Assembly: GCA_037951105.1 (NCBI GenBank)
Contig: JBAMJV010003105.1
Span: 1 to 64,000 of the forward strand
Direction: 5' to 3'
DNA: 64,000 bases
Source: Echinarachnius parma
Taxonomy: Eukaryota; Echinodermata; Echinoidea; Clypeasteroida; Echinarachniidae
The notes below the pieces were generated by a model. It was not told the origin of the DNA and searched no databases. It saw nothing but the letters and a program-made list of their open reading frames with translations. The position numbers and the translations under genes were made by a program. Shown one piece after another: positions 48,801 through 57,201 of this stretch. Positions within the stretch are counted from its first letter, which is position 1. Every line of letters starts with the position of its first letter.

Positions 48801-51800
48801 AAGTCTGATCACGTGTTCAAGATGCGCAGATCTGATCGGTTAAAACGCTTAAATGTTCGGACTTACAATCGATTGTATCTCTTTCTGCAACGGGACCCAG
48901 GTCTCTCAGAATGAGTCATGTGTCGCAAAAAGTAATCAGTGAACACTGCCGAGAAATAGCAGAATTGAATTCTGTGCAACACTTTCAACATGGTATAATT
49001 CGATACGTATACACAGTTCATCTATATAATTATGCGTACACAGAAATTGCGCATCCTTTTGAACTCTGTGAATATTGCCGTCTTATATACGTCACTGTAC
49101 ATGAAATAATGCTCACATACCTATGTCGCAGGCGTCCCCACTCCATCCGGAATCGCAGACACATGTGAACCCGTTCAATTCGTCGTTGCACTGGCCATGA
49201 GCACACGGGTTACTGGCGCATTCGTCTATATCTGCAAAAATGGAAAACCAAAGGAAAACAATTATCGGAGGGCAAAAACTGGACCGTATCGGAGAGTATA
49301 AATTAATTTGTTAGCGCTTTTAAGAACAATTACACGAAAGGTGAACAAATAAGCGACATACTTGATTTATTTATTTATTTTTTGTTGTTGAATGATTCTG
49401 GTAGCAACTTGTCTGCGTTTCTAAAAACAAACTAAGTTCCTGGTTCGGCCTTCTTTTTAAATAAGTTACCAAGTCTCTCAGAATGAGTCATGTGTCGCAA
49501 TAAGTCATCAGTGAACACGGCCCCGAAGCATAAGAAACGCATTCCTTGCCACATGTTCAACTTTTTAGAATTCGATGCGTACACAGTTCATTTATTTAGC
49601 CGTCCTCCTTACATAAATAATGTTGGTTGGTGTGTACATGTATGATAAACATGGTAGAGTCACTGCGTCATAAAAAATAGCCTATGTAACACGCGGCGTA
49701 CACAAACATTGCGCATCCCTTAGAACTCTTTGAAACTCGCCCTCTTACGCGCAGACGCAGTCACTTTGAATTGCATAGTGGTGATATACCTATGTCGCAG
49801 GCGTCCCCACTCCACCCGGGATCGCAGACACATAAGAACCCGTTCAATTCGTCGTTGCACTGTCCGTGTGCACACGGGTTACTGGCGCATTCGTCTGTAT
49901 CTACGAAAAGGGAAAACAGAAGGAGAACATTTAATGGAGTCCAAAGTATATTTAGTTAGCACTTTTAAAAACAATTACCCAAAAGGTGAAAAAGAGCCTC
50001 CTTCTGATTTTGTTTTATTATTTTCATTTAAGCTTGACTGATTCTGTTGACAAATTACAAGTTTGCTTTTCTATTTAAAAAAAGAAGCTAATATTCGGGG
50101 ACGTCGTTCGCGAAAATCAGTTAGGTGGCCTTTGTTTGACAAAAAATAAGTGACCAGGTCTTTCAGAATGAGTCATGTGTAGCAATAAGTAATCAGTGAA
50201 CACTGCCCCCAAAGAGCAGAATCTAATTCTGTGCCACATTTTCAACATGGTATCATTCGATACGTACACAGTTCATATATATAATTCTGCGTACACAGGA
50301 ATGGCGCACCCCTTTGAACTCTGTGAGTATCGCCGTCTTATATACGTCATTGTACATGAAATAATCGTCACATACCTATGACGCAGGCGTCCCCACTCCA
50401 TCCGGAATCGCAGACACACGTGAACCCGTTCAATTCGTCGTTGCACTGGCCATGAGCACACGGGTTACTGGCGCATTCGTCTATATCTGCAAAAATGGAA
50501 AACCAAAGGAGAACAATTATCGGAGTGCAAAAACTGGACCGTATCAGAGAGTATAAATTAATTTGTCAGCGCTTTTAAGAACAATCACACCAAAGGTGAA
50601 CAAATAAGCGACATACTTGATTTTTTTATTTTAATTATTTAATTTTGAATGATTCTGGTAGCAACTTGTCTGCGTTTCTAAAATCAAACTAAGTTCCTGG
50701 TTCAGCCTTCTCTTTAAATAAGTGACCAAGTCTCTCAGAATGAGTCATGTGTCGCAATAAGTCATCAGTGAACACGGCCCCGAAGCATAAGAAAAGTATT
50801 CCTTGCCACATGTTCAACTTTTTAGAATTCGATGCGTACACAGTTCATTTATTTAGCCGTCCTCCTTACATAAATAATGTTGGTTGGTGGGTACATGTAT
50901 GAAAAACATGGTAGAGTCACTGCGTCATAAAAGTGCGGAGCTTAGCGTCGGGTTATTAGAATCATGTCGTCGTAATAATTCCTGTGCGCACATCTATAGC
51001 CTATGTAACACGCGGGGTACGCAAACATTGCGCATCCCTGAGAACTCTTTGAAACTCGCCCTCTTACGCGCCGACGCAGTCACTATGAATTTCATAGTGG
51101 TGATATACCTATGTCGCAGGCGTCTCCACTCCACCCGGGATCGCAGACACATAAGAACCCGTTCAATTCGTCATTGCACTGTCCGTGCGCACAGGTGTTA
51201 CTGGCGCATTCATCTGTATCTGCGAAAAGGGAAAACAAAAGGAGAACATTTCATGGATTCCTAACACTGGACCGTATCGGCGAGTATATTTTGTTAGCAC
51301 TTTTAAAAACAATTACCCAAAAGGTGAAAAAGGCCTCCTTCTGATTTTGTTTTATTATTTCCATTGAGCTGGACTGATCCTGGTGACAAATTTAAAGTCT
51401 GCTTTTCTTTAAAAAAAGAAGCTAATATCCGGGGACGGCGTTCGCGAAAGTCAGTTTGGTGGCCTTTGTTAAAAAAAAAATAAGTGACCAGGGCCCCGTT
51501 GCAGAAAGAGATACAATCGATTGTAAGTTGCAATTAATCGTAAGTCAGATCACGTGTTTTAGATGCGCAAATCTGATTGGTTGAAACGCGTAAATTTTCT
51601 GACTTACGATCAATCGTAACTTACAATCGATTGTATCTCTTTCTGCAACGGAGCCCAGGTCTCTCAGAATGAGTCATGTGTCGCAAAAAGTAATCAGTGA
51701 ACACTGCCCCCAAATAGCAAAATTTTATTCTGTGCAACACTTTCCACATGGTATCATTCGATACGTACACAGTTCATCTGTATAATTATGCGTACACAGA

Positions 51801-54800
51801 AATTGCGCATCCTTTTGAACTCTGTGAATATTGCCGTCTTATATACGTCACTGTACATGAAATAATGCCCACATACCTATGTCGCAGGCGTCCCCACTCC
51901 ATCCGGAATCGCAGACACATGTGAACCCGTTCAATTCGTCGTTGCACTGGCCATGAGCACACGGGTTACTGGCGCATTCGTCTATATCTGCAAAAATGGA
52001 AAACCAAAGGAGAACAATTATCGGAGTGCAAAAACTGGACCGTATCGGAGAGTATAAATTAATTTGTTAGCGCTTTTAAGAACAATTACACGAAAGGTGA
52101 ACAAATAAGCGACATACTTGATTTATTTATTTATTATTTTTGTTTTAATGATTCTGGTAGCAACTTGTCTGCGTTTCTAAAAACAAACTAAGTTCCTGGT
52201 TCGGCCTTCTTTTTAAATAAGTGACCAAGTCTCTCAGAATGAGTCATGTGTCGCAATAAGTCATCAGTGAACACGGCCCCGAAGCATAAGAAAAGTATTC
52301 CTTGCCACATGTTCAAATTTTTAGAATTCGATGCGTACACAGTTCATTTATTTAGCCGTCCTCCTTACATAAATAATGTTGGTTGGTGTGTACATGTATG
52401 ATAAACATGGTAGAGTCACTGCGTCATAAAAAATAGCCTATGTAACACGCGGCGTACACAAACATTGCGCATCCCTGAGAACTCTTTGAAACTCGCCCTC
52501 TTACGCGCAGACGCAGTCACTATGAATTTCATAGTGGTGATATACCTATGTCGCAGGCGTCCCCACTCCACCCGGGATCGCAGACACATAAGAACCCGTT
52601 CAATTCGTCGTTGCACTGTCCGTGTGCACACGGGTTACTGGCGCATTCGTCTGTATCTACGAAAAGGGAAAACAGAAGGAGAACATTTAATGAGGTCCAA
52701 ATTATATTTAGTTAGCACTTTTAAAAACAATTACCCAAAAGGTGAAAAAAGGCCTCCATCTGATTTTGTTTTATTATTTTCATTTAAGCTTGACTGATTC
52801 TGTTGACAACTTACAAGTTTGCTTTTCTATTAAAAAAAAAAGAAGCTAATATCCGGGGACGGCGTTCGCGAAAATCAGTTAGGTGGTCTTTGTTTGACAA
52901 AAAATAAGTGACCAGGTCTTTCAGAATGAGTCATGTGTCGCAATAAGTAATCAGTGAACACTGCCCCCAAATAGCAGAATTTAATTCTGTGCCACATTTT
53001 TAACATGTTATCATACAATACAGACACTGTTCATCTATATAATTCTGCGTACAAATAAATGCCGCATCCCTTTGAACTCTGTGAATATTGCCGTCGTATA
53101 TACGTCATTGTACATGAAATAATGGGCATAAACCTATGTCGCAGGCGTCCCCACTCCATCCGGATTCGCAGACACATGTGAACCCGTTCACTTCGTCGCT
53201 GCACTGTCCATGAGCACATGGGTTACTGGCGCATTCGTCTATATCTGCAAAAATGGAAGACCAAAGGAGAACAATTATCGGAGTGCAAAAACTTGACCGA
53301 CGGTATCGGAGAGTATATTTTGTCAGCGCTTTTAAAAACGATTACACGAAAGGTGAACAAGTAAGCTCCATTATTGATTTGTGTGAATAATTATTTAATC
53401 TTGAATGATTCTGGTAGCAACTTGTCTGCGTTAAAAAAAAAAGTTCCTGGCTCGACCTCCTTTTTAAATAAGTGACCAAGTCTTTCAGAATGAGTCTTGC
53501 GTCGCAATACGTCATCAGTGCATACGGCTCCGGAGCGGCAGAAAACAATTCCATGTCAAATTGTCAAACTATGTAGAATTCAATGCGTATATAGGTCATC
53601 CCCCCCTCCCCCCCCCCCTCCCCTCAGTCATATCACACTACGCCGCAGTAACAGTACCACCAAGTAAAATCATTAGCACAGGTACATGTGAAATCATTTA
53701 ATGTGCTGTTACACCAGCCATCTAAGGATCTGTTGCTCCAAAATGAGTCTCTTGCTATTTACGTGGATAAACAGAGAACAATGCGGCTTTAGGGATAACA
53801 AAATGTTACAAAATTTTGCAAAATATTACAAAATGAGTATCGGTTCCTTATTACTCACCCTCCTTTTCATTGAAAATTAAGTTTCAAATTTGCACCATCA
53901 ATTTTGAGGAACAGCAGCGCCCTAAAAGACTTGCAACATATGGATTGCCGACAGAGTTTCCATACGGATGCAAGTCTGCCCTTTTTAACCGATAAGGGTG
54001 TAAATTTTTTGAAATAGTTTTCACCGATAGGGGTGCAATTTTGAACATTTAGTTCGTAGTAATATTATATTTTTAACCCGAGTTGTAGTAATTGTCAGGG
54101 CTAAAAGCGAAATAGGGAATGCCAGAATATGTCTCTAGGACTATCACAGTTCTATTCAGGACTATCCAAGAAAGAATGTCATATTTACGTTCACATTCTA
54201 TATCGTAGTACCGTTATTATAAAACTCACTATAATATTTTTAAAACGGCATTTTAGTGACACATACATGTTACCCAGAAGGAAAGTGCTATGATGAAACG
54301 TGTATATTTGAATAGTTTAACATTACGCTTTCGAGTCCGTTACGGAACTTACTAGTCTCACAATCAAACCCGGTGAAACCGACCGCACAAACACACTTGT
54401 AACCAGTTGTGATTTCCGCACAGGTTGCTCCATTGCGACAGGGGTTAGCCAGGCATGCTGGAACATGAACGTACAAAGTAGTGTGCTGCTTGAGAAAGTA
54501 TACTTCAAATAATTATATCATCCAAGAAACGATAATCATAAACACAATAATAATAATAATAATGATAATAATAATAATATTAATAATAATAATAATAATA
54601 ATAATATAATATTAATAATAATAGTAATAATAATAATAGTAATAATAATGATAATAATAATATTAAAAATAATAATAATTATAATAATAATGATATAATA
54701 ATATAATTAATAATACAAATAATAGTAAAAAATCATATAAATAATGATAATATTAATGGACGGACAACAAACAAGATTATTCGAAATAGGAATTACCTAT

Positions 54801-55258
54801 AAATGCATTATGAAACAACAACAATAACTTAAAGCTGAAACGCTTAGCTGTTTGCTTGCCACTTACCTTATCCTTAACATGGAACGTTTTGAAAACACTA
54901 TGTATCCTTGCGTTTTCATAACATGTGATTCTTCATTGTTGTCTTTTTTTATTTGTACTTTTTGTGTACCTTTCTTTCCATTTCTTTGCCGGTCAGAAAT
55001 AATTAAACGCTGAACTTCACTAATGGCGAAGCCGATTAAAGTCAAAGATAACAACTAAATCACCTGGAATTTCACATGAGAAGTGTCTCATCCCCGGCAG
55101 CACGGTTGGGCCCATGGGCTTCACCTTCACGACTGGTTGTATCATCCCGCCCCTTCTGTCTGGGATCTTCCGACAAAGCTCATCCTTAGGGATCGAATCG
55201 GTGCACCCCTGTTTCTCATCCTGTACCGCTTGGAGTTCCTGTGCGCGATGGACTCGAT
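33692..55258 (-). CDS. Gene B: poly-EGF, double C-type-lectin secreted protein (5' partial)
   Basis: Exons 5' to 3': 55258-55064, 54457-54353, 53244-53134, 52656-52546, 51987-51877, 51219-51109, 50486-50376, 49900-49790, 49231-49121, 48479-48369, 41360-41250, 39805-39695, 39088-38978, 37982-37692, 37112-36969, 35116-34796, 33822-33692. All joints are phase 1 and give sensible codons, about 800 residues to the TAG. Layout: N-terminal Cys domain shared with gene A, an ordinary EGF, eleven calcium-binding EGFs, then two complete CTLDs. A signal-peptide exon was not found. Calcium EGF rows form rigid rods in Notch, fibrillin and fibropellin families, so this protein probably holds two lectin-like heads on an extended stalk. 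The number of EGFs may vary between haplotypes. Confidence 0.8.
33948..34330 (+). repeat. Interspersed repeat R5, copy 2
   Basis: Begins right after TTAA as AGGGATAGATCC and follows copy 1 closely to ACATACGTTAACAAA. Lies in the last intron of gene B. Confidence 0.75.
34507..34659. repeat. Near-perfect 60-bp-arm hairpin
   Basis: Arms 34507-34565 and 34600-34659 are complementary with only about two mismatches, separated by 34 bp. It lies 137 bp beyond the CTLD-2 donor, in the last intron of gene B. Confidence 0.85.
34796..35116 (-). CDS. Gene B CTLD-2, N-terminal exon
   Basis: A 321-bp phase 1-1 exon with the [14 protein letters not shown] core, [15 protein letters not shown] and SEYR end. 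It is the direct counterpart of gene A 11007-11324 and contains several N-x-S/T sequons. Donor GTGAGG. Confidence 0.87.
36310..36902. repeat. (TAG)n array, tandemly duplicated
   Basis: Two TAG-rich blocks (about 36310-36564 and 36597-36900), each ending with the same unique sequence containing ATGATATCCTAAATATTGTC. The copies are about 336 bp apart. It lies in a gene B intron. Between 35117 and 36300 nothing else is recognised. Confidence 0.9.
36969..37112 (-). CDS. Gene B CTLD-1, C-terminal exon
   Basis: A 144-bp phase 1-1 exon with [22 protein letters not shown] and RVICQM. QPN occupies the site of the EPN/QPD sugar-specificity tripeptide and WWDK replaces WND. The fold half is clear; calcium-dependent sugar binding is uncertain. 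Unlike the other two C-terminal exons it has no stop but splices on (G/GTAAGT) into CTLD-2. Confidence 0.87.
37464..37560 (+). mobile_element. TTAA-type transposon, end fragment
   Basis: Starts after TTAA as AGAGATAGTTGAGTTTTAGT, matching the terminus at 12698. Only one end is present. Confidence 0.5.
37692..37982 (-). CDS. Gene B CTLD-1, N-terminal exon
   Basis: A 291-bp phase 1-1 exon. Visible: [44 protein letters not shown] and WTFICEN, the usual first half of a C-type-lectin domain (the A-R-x-Y-C helix, the L-x-x-I strand, the I-W-L-N-C core). Donor GTACGT. It is more canonical than the paralogous CTLD-2 exon. Confidence 0.87.
38560..38910 (-). repeat. Interspersed repeat R5, copy 3 (inverted)
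   Basis: Contains the complement of the TTGCAAGCC and GAAATCTC...CGTGGAG segments, more diverged than copies 1 and 2; ends near TTAA. Confidence 0.55.
38978..39088 (-). CDS. Gene B array cbEGF exon 11 (type A, last)
   Basis: Last EGF before the lectin domains. It encodes [20 protein letters not shown] and SGDSC. Donor GTACTT is weaker than its siblings'. Joins in phase 1 to the CTLD exon as D-W. Confidence 0.86.
39695..39805 (-). CDS. Gene B array cbEGF exon 10 (type B)
   Basis: Type B exon with private changes (HGEC, FLCFC, GGAC), so it is an older copy than those at 49-53 kb. The hydroxylation consensus is kept. Confidence 0.87.
40045..40390 (-). repeat. Interspersed repeat R5, copy 4 (inverted)
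   Basis: AACCTCGCAACTTTTGAAAT and ATGACATTTTCTTTTATATA match R5; ends CCCTTAA. Explains the longer spacing between the EGF exons at 39695 and 41250. Confidence 0.6.
41250..41360 (-). CDS. Gene B array cbEGF exon 9 (type A)
   Basis: Type A exon with the rare GTTTATG donor, near-identical to the 53134 unit. Its upstream intron contains the 6.5-kb insertion (41700-48243), so its distance to the preceding exon is about 7 kb instead of the usual 0.6-0.7 kb. Confidence 0.87.
41695..42232. repeat. Foldback with ~75-bp inverted arms
   Basis: Arms 41695-41772 and 42160-42232 are essentially perfect complements (TTAAATTATGCAAATAATAT ... and inverse). It forms the left end of the large insertion and appears to have rearranged its terminal repeat: the TTACATAACACTCG terminus is found just inside, at 42235. 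Confidence 0.75.
42475..42715 (+). repeat. Interspersed repeat R5, diverged copy 5
   Basis: CGCCTTTTGCAAGGC, GGTTGCAAGATTATT and TCTTCGTGGAGT correspond to R5 landmarks in order. Confidence 0.45.
43514..43730. repeat. Foldback element with ~95-bp arms
   Basis: Arms at about 43514-43610 and 43637-43730 (TTGGGGTACGATTGTTTTAC and its complement), short spacer. Arms differ at several positions. No target duplication identified. Confidence 0.75.
43778..44370. repeat. GT-rich microsatellite
   Basis: About 590 bp of GTGTGT/GTTTGT/GAGTGT. Open frames on both strands are artefacts of the repeat. Confidence 0.9.
44478..44651. repeat. Foldback element with ~73-bp arms
   Basis: Arms 44478-44552 and 44579-44651 (AACAATAGTAACTAGGT and complement). 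Directly abuts the next element. Confidence 0.7.
44652..44876 (+). mobile_element. Mariner-like MITE
   Basis: Terminal inverted repeats start CAGGGTGGCCCAGAAATAAC and run about 30 bp; a second internal arm pair (AAAAGATTATCTATCCAGTG) is also present. A TA precedes the left end, while AA follows the right end, so the TA duplication is decayed. CAGGGTG-type ends fit Tc1/mariner. Confidence 0.65.
45775..46046 (-). mobile_element. tRNA-derived SINE, ~270 bp
   Basis: On the minus strand a tRNA-like head near 46046 contains GAGTTCGATCC (B box), followed by a body with CTTGTGTCCTTCAGCAAGGC and GCACCTGCTGCAATGCTCCC. Reads as a full-length SINE nested in the 6.5-kb insertion. Family name not assigned. 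Confidence 0.6.
47455..47625 (+). repeat. 29-bp minisatellite
   Basis: Five to six copies of a unit containing ACAACTGGGGTAGATTCCAC. The surrounding 46860-48060 is more GC-rich than the rest of the window, with no recognisable gene. Confidence 0.85.
48369..48479 (-). CDS. Gene B array cbEGF exon 8 (A/B chimera)
   Basis: The 5' edge and upstream intron are type B (start TDEC, flank like exon 51109). The second half and downstream flank are type A ([10 protein letters not shown], donor GTATGT). The frame is intact. Best explained by an exchange inside the exon. Confidence 0.87.
48751..48896. mobile_element. Palindromic MITE, copy 1
   Basis: Inverted arms GGCCCCGTTGCAGAAAGAG and CTCTTTCTGCAACGGGAC. 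Inserted in GACCAG/GTCT, which is uninterrupted in sibling units (50148, 52907). CCAG lies on both sides. Confidence 0.8.
49121..49231 (-). CDS. Gene B array cbEGF exon 7 (type A)
   Basis: Type A exon, nearly identical to 51877-51987 in exon and flanks. The MITE at 48751-48896 lies in the intron on its 3' side, the same relative place as the MITE after 51877. Confidence 0.88.
49790..49900 (-). CDS. Gene B array cbEGF exon 6 (type B)
   Basis: Type B exon, nearly identical to 52546-52656 including flanks, which fits a copied A+B block of about 1.25 kb. Confidence 0.88.
50376..50486 (-). CDS. Gene B array cbEGF exon 5 (type A)
   Basis: Type A exon. The codon after the sixth Cys is GTC (Val) instead of GAC, changing the D-I-D linker to V-I-D at the junction with the next module. 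This may weaken calcium binding there. Confidence 0.87.
51109..51219 (-). CDS. Gene B array cbEGF exon 4 (type B)
   Basis: Type B exon with one distinctive change: the second-Cys context reads SNTC instead of SNPC. Its 5' edge carries the variants CATCTGTATCTGCG (plus strand), which otherwise occur only at the chimeric exon 48369-48479. Confidence 0.88.
51492..51654. mobile_element. Palindromic MITE, copy 2
   Basis: Same element at the same relative position in another EGF unit. Its second arm is longer (ATCGTAACTTACAATCGATT), so it is the less deleted copy. Fragments of the family also at about 59068-59110 and 5170-5200. Confidence 0.8.
51877..51987 (-). CDS. Gene B array cbEGF exon 3 (type A)
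   Basis: [28 protein letters not shown]. Donor GTATGT. On its 3' side (lower coordinates) the intron to the next B exon contains the palindromic MITE at 51492-51654. Confidence 0.88.
52546..52656 (-). CDS. Gene B array cbEGF exon 2 (type B)
   Basis: Type B is marked by [10 protein letters not shown] in place of [10 protein letters not shown] and by the start TDEC. The Asp/Asn-hydroxylation pattern C-N-D-x4-F-x-C-V-C is intact. Acceptor flank CGTAG, donor GTATAT. Confidence 0.88.
53134..53244 (-). CDS. Gene B array cbEGF exon 1 (type A)
   Basis: First (5'-most) of eleven 111-bp phase 1-1 exons. Encodes [20 protein letters not shown] and an SGWSGDAC end. Its donor is the unusual GTTTATG, shared only with the exon at 41250. 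About 540 bp around these two exons is nearly identical, so one is a recent copy of the other. Confidence 0.88.
53645..53754 (-). pseudogene. Decayed EGF exon in gene B
   Basis: Still readable as an EGF of the gene A module 3/4 type ([13 protein letters not shown]). The first two cysteine positions are replaced (DSFWSN, then RS), the glycine-rich end is lost and no convincing donor follows. An acceptor-like AATAG remains. I left it out of the gene model because it would break the disulfide pattern. Confidence 0.6.
54353..54457 (-). CDS. Gene B EGF-like module 1 (non-array type)
   Basis: A 105-bp phase 1-1 exon encoding [18 protein letters not shown] and GFTGFDCET, a standard EGF module with no DxDEC calcium site. 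Acceptor TTCCAG, donor A/GTAAGT. It differs clearly from the amplified array. Confidence 0.85.
54548..54760. repeat. (ATA/AAT)n-rich tract
   Basis: About 210 bp of AATAAT repeats in a gene B intron. Confidence 0.9.
55064..55258 (-). CDS. Gene B N-terminal cysteine domain exon
   Basis: A 195-bp phase 1-1 exon, acceptor CCCTAG and donor G/GTGATT. It encodes [13 protein letters not shown], then a proline- and valine-rich stretch and [11 protein letters not shown]. It matches the gene A exon at 16443-16679 in position, phase and ending. It is shorter and strongly diverged. The exon before it was not identified. Confidence 0.6.
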
Positions 55259-56356
55259 CTAGGGAATACCACACGCGTGTCAGAAAAGAGGGCATCAGCA
55301 AGCGAAAAAATGTGTGAAAATGCACTTGTCTATAATTATAACGGCATTTTCGGTACACATAATGTATGTTCTGACGAAGATAAATCATGCAAGGGGTGTA
55401 TCCCTGTTATCCGTTCTGTCACGGGTTGTACCACACCGGTGTTATTACGTGCTAAGATCGATTGGGTTTACAATTTATGCATTTCTTCATGTTAAATGTT
55501 TTTGATTGTTTTGATTGAACTTAAAAAGATATAACTTAATTATCATAATAGACATAATGAATGCAGGGGTATTTATACAAGGATTGCGTAGCTAGCTTGC
55601 ATTAGCTGAAGACCGATCGATATATGACGAAGATGCAATGCATTTACTTCTATTCATCCTAACACAAAGGTTGATGTTCGAGTCGATGGACAAAATAAGA
55701 GAGGAGATTACTAGGCTATGCAAAAGTCAAAATCTTCATGATTAATTAATTATTTATGTTCATATACGAGATTTACAAGGAACAAACTAACTAAGTAGAC
55801 CGAAAATCAGTCTGTATATTCCGCTCGACGGTCTGTTGTACAGTACTCTCCATAAAAGGGGTAGAGTATAAAAAGTCCAATATAAAATACCTTAATTAGT
55901 AGGCAACTTTAGATAAGCAAAACACAGATGGAATTAAATTGGACTTCAATAATTCGATATAAGTAATGTATATTTCATAAAAGAGAACAATTTAGAGGAA
56001 AAAACATAGGTTAATATTTTCAAAAGAAATTCGGGATAACATTAAGGTCTTTTATGATTCTATTTGATGTCTGGAAAAATTCGCCCTCGAAAAGAACCGT
56101 TTATTAATACATACAATTTAATTGCTTAAATATATATGTATAATATACAGATGAATTCGTATTTTGTTTTATTTACAATGAACTATTTGTATGTAGTACG
56201 TATTTCCGCATGGATTAGCAATTAGTTACTATGCCTCCTCATGATTGTATGTAAGAAATTAATGACAGAAATATAGCCATGAACCTGACATCGCTTATTG
56301 CGATTAATCGAAACAATATAAGTAATCTAGCGAATATTGGAACTAAATTCTTTCAT
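55259..56356. other. No gene seen upstream of gene B
   Basis: I searched the minus strand for a signal-peptide exon and for a match to the gene A CGLC exon and found neither. No repeat family recognised. Confidence 0.4.
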
Positions 56357-57201
56357 TCATTTCCAAGACCTTGTCAGTATAATGAGTATAGTAAGTAAAT
56401 ACGAGCCGATGACTATAAACGTACCAATTGTACTGATCACTATCCCTATGAAAATCAGTCGGAAGTACGCTCTCCAATATGCGCCCTGTGAAACGTGAGA
56501 ATTTGGGTAAAAAGTTATTATAGTCTAGTATGAAGGAGGGTTTTCTAACATTATCTACAGGACCCGTTTTACGTCCTTTCAAACAATGTTGATGTTTCAA
56601 TCGAAAACAATTTCAAATGGGCATATTTTCAAAACGGCCGCCAACAATCCATACAATTCTAATCAAGGGCAATTTAAATATTTCTTGGTTTGGTTTGGAA
56701 AACCTGTTTAATGATTTCAATCATGATCTGAGAAATACAATTTCATGTTTAATGGATAAAGGATATTTATTTCACATGCATGTATTAAAACATAGTTTGT
56801 ACATTCTGACATTATAGTTATGTCTGATGATAATACAACAATGTAAGTTCAAGGTCAGAGGTTAACGTTCAAAGGTCAGCTTATGAGAGTCTGTTTAAGG
56901 AAGAAGAAGCATAAGAAGAAGAAGTAGAAGAAGATGAAGAAGAAGAAGAAGAAGAAGAAGAAGAAGAAGAAGAAGAAGAAGAAGAAGAAGAAGAAGAAGA
57001 AGAAAAGAAAAACAAAGAAGATGCCGTTTAGTAGAAGATAAAGAAGGTGAGGAAGACAAATTTAATAGTGGACAAATATAATATAAACATTTTTAATCAA
57101 ACTACATCATGAAGATATTCCAGATTATTTAAAATTACTTACCATACTGTCGTTGTACTGTCGATACGAGATATATTCAGGCATCCACGCCAAGAAATTA
57201 G
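56357..57201 (-). CDS. Possible 3' end of a membrane-protein gene (two exons)
   Basis: Exon 57201-57143 (acceptor CTGCAG, donor ATG/GTAAGT) encodes ANFLAWMPEYISYRQYN. It exits in phase 0. Exon 56485-56357 (acceptor TTCACAG) continues in phase 0 through a strongly hydrophobic 25-30-residue run (YFRLIFIGIV to LLTILIIL) and stops at TGA after TRSWK. The splice sites and frame agree and the hydrophobic run looks like a membrane segment. Nothing further upstream was connected and I do not recognise the protein. AT-rich DNA can encode hydrophobic runs by chance. Confidence 0.28.
56905..57005. repeat. (GAA)n microsatellite
   Basis: About 30 AAG/GAA units, nearly uninterrupted. Confidence 0.95.
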
